Shown piece after piece: positions 5,798-5,838 of a stretch of DNA of 5,838 nt. A program made the position numbers and the translations under genes. Under the pieces are notes generated by a model. The model worked only from the letters and a program-made list of their open reading frames with translations, had not been told where the DNA came from and ran no database searches. How positions within the stretch are numbered: position 1 is the first letter of the stretch; every line of letters starts with the position of its first letter. Source of the DNA: Bacteroidetes bacterium CG2_30_32_10 (GTDB lineage: Bacteria; Bacteroidota; Bacteroidia; Bacteroidales; CG2-30-32-10); NCBI GenBank assembly GCA_001872995.1, contig MNXO01000082.1, positions 1 to 5,838 on the forward strand, in the 5' to 3' direction.

Positions 5798-5838
5798 AAA
5801 TAAAAATTTATTAATTGTAAAGAACATTATTATAACTT

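Noticed and set aside
5798..5838. Terminator after the HAMP-GAF gene
   Set aside because: The tail is AT-rich with short self-complementary AAATTT-type pieces, but there is no stable stem or T-run; the window ends too soon to judge.

Overview
The window looks like chromosomal DNA from a member of the Bacteroidota. The evidence is low GC content, no Shine-Dalgarno sequences before the starts, and exact copies of the Bacteroidota -7 promoter element (TAnnTTTG) just upstream of three genes (TACATTTG at 92, TATCTTTG at 2308, TACCTTTG at 3752). All genes lie on the + strand. I see no tRNA, rRNA, CRISPR array, insertion sequence or phage gene. Order and genus cannot be fixed from this sequence.

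Layout. (1) Positions 33-99: a direct-repeat array and promoter. (2) 121-750: a MarC-family inner-membrane protein, followed 25 nt later by (3) 776-1591: a stand-alone SpoIIE/RsbU-type PP2C serine phosphatase, probably in the same operon. (4) 1592-1801: AT-rich spacer with a weak terminator-like fold and a 12-bp palindrome. (5) 1802-2236: an OsmC-family gene that is complete except for one in-frame TAG at codon 49. It is easily missed because the stop splits it and only the 3' part gives an ORF above a usual length cutoff. (6) 2331-3569: a GT4-type glycosyltransferase with its own promoter. (7) 3693-3759: a second direct-repeat array and promoter. (8) 3785-5797: a two-TM receptor-like protein with HAMP, GAF and a C-terminal coiled coil of four 21-residue repeats, but no recognisable output domain. 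The last 41 nt are AT-rich spacer.

How the parts may relate. The phosphatase and the receptor are both signalling proteins of types common in Bacteroidota, but nothing in the sequence shows that they act together. The most interesting regulatory signal is an array of TTAAC(A/G)-like hexamers repeated every 11 bp. It occurs before the MarC gene and again before the receptor gene, in the same helical phase relative to the -7 element. Direct repeats of this spacing are how PhoB/PhoP-type (OmpR-family) response regulators bind DNA. A phosphate or other two-component regulon is therefore a testable inference, not a demonstrated one. A much weaker 11-bp series lies before the glycosyltransferase.
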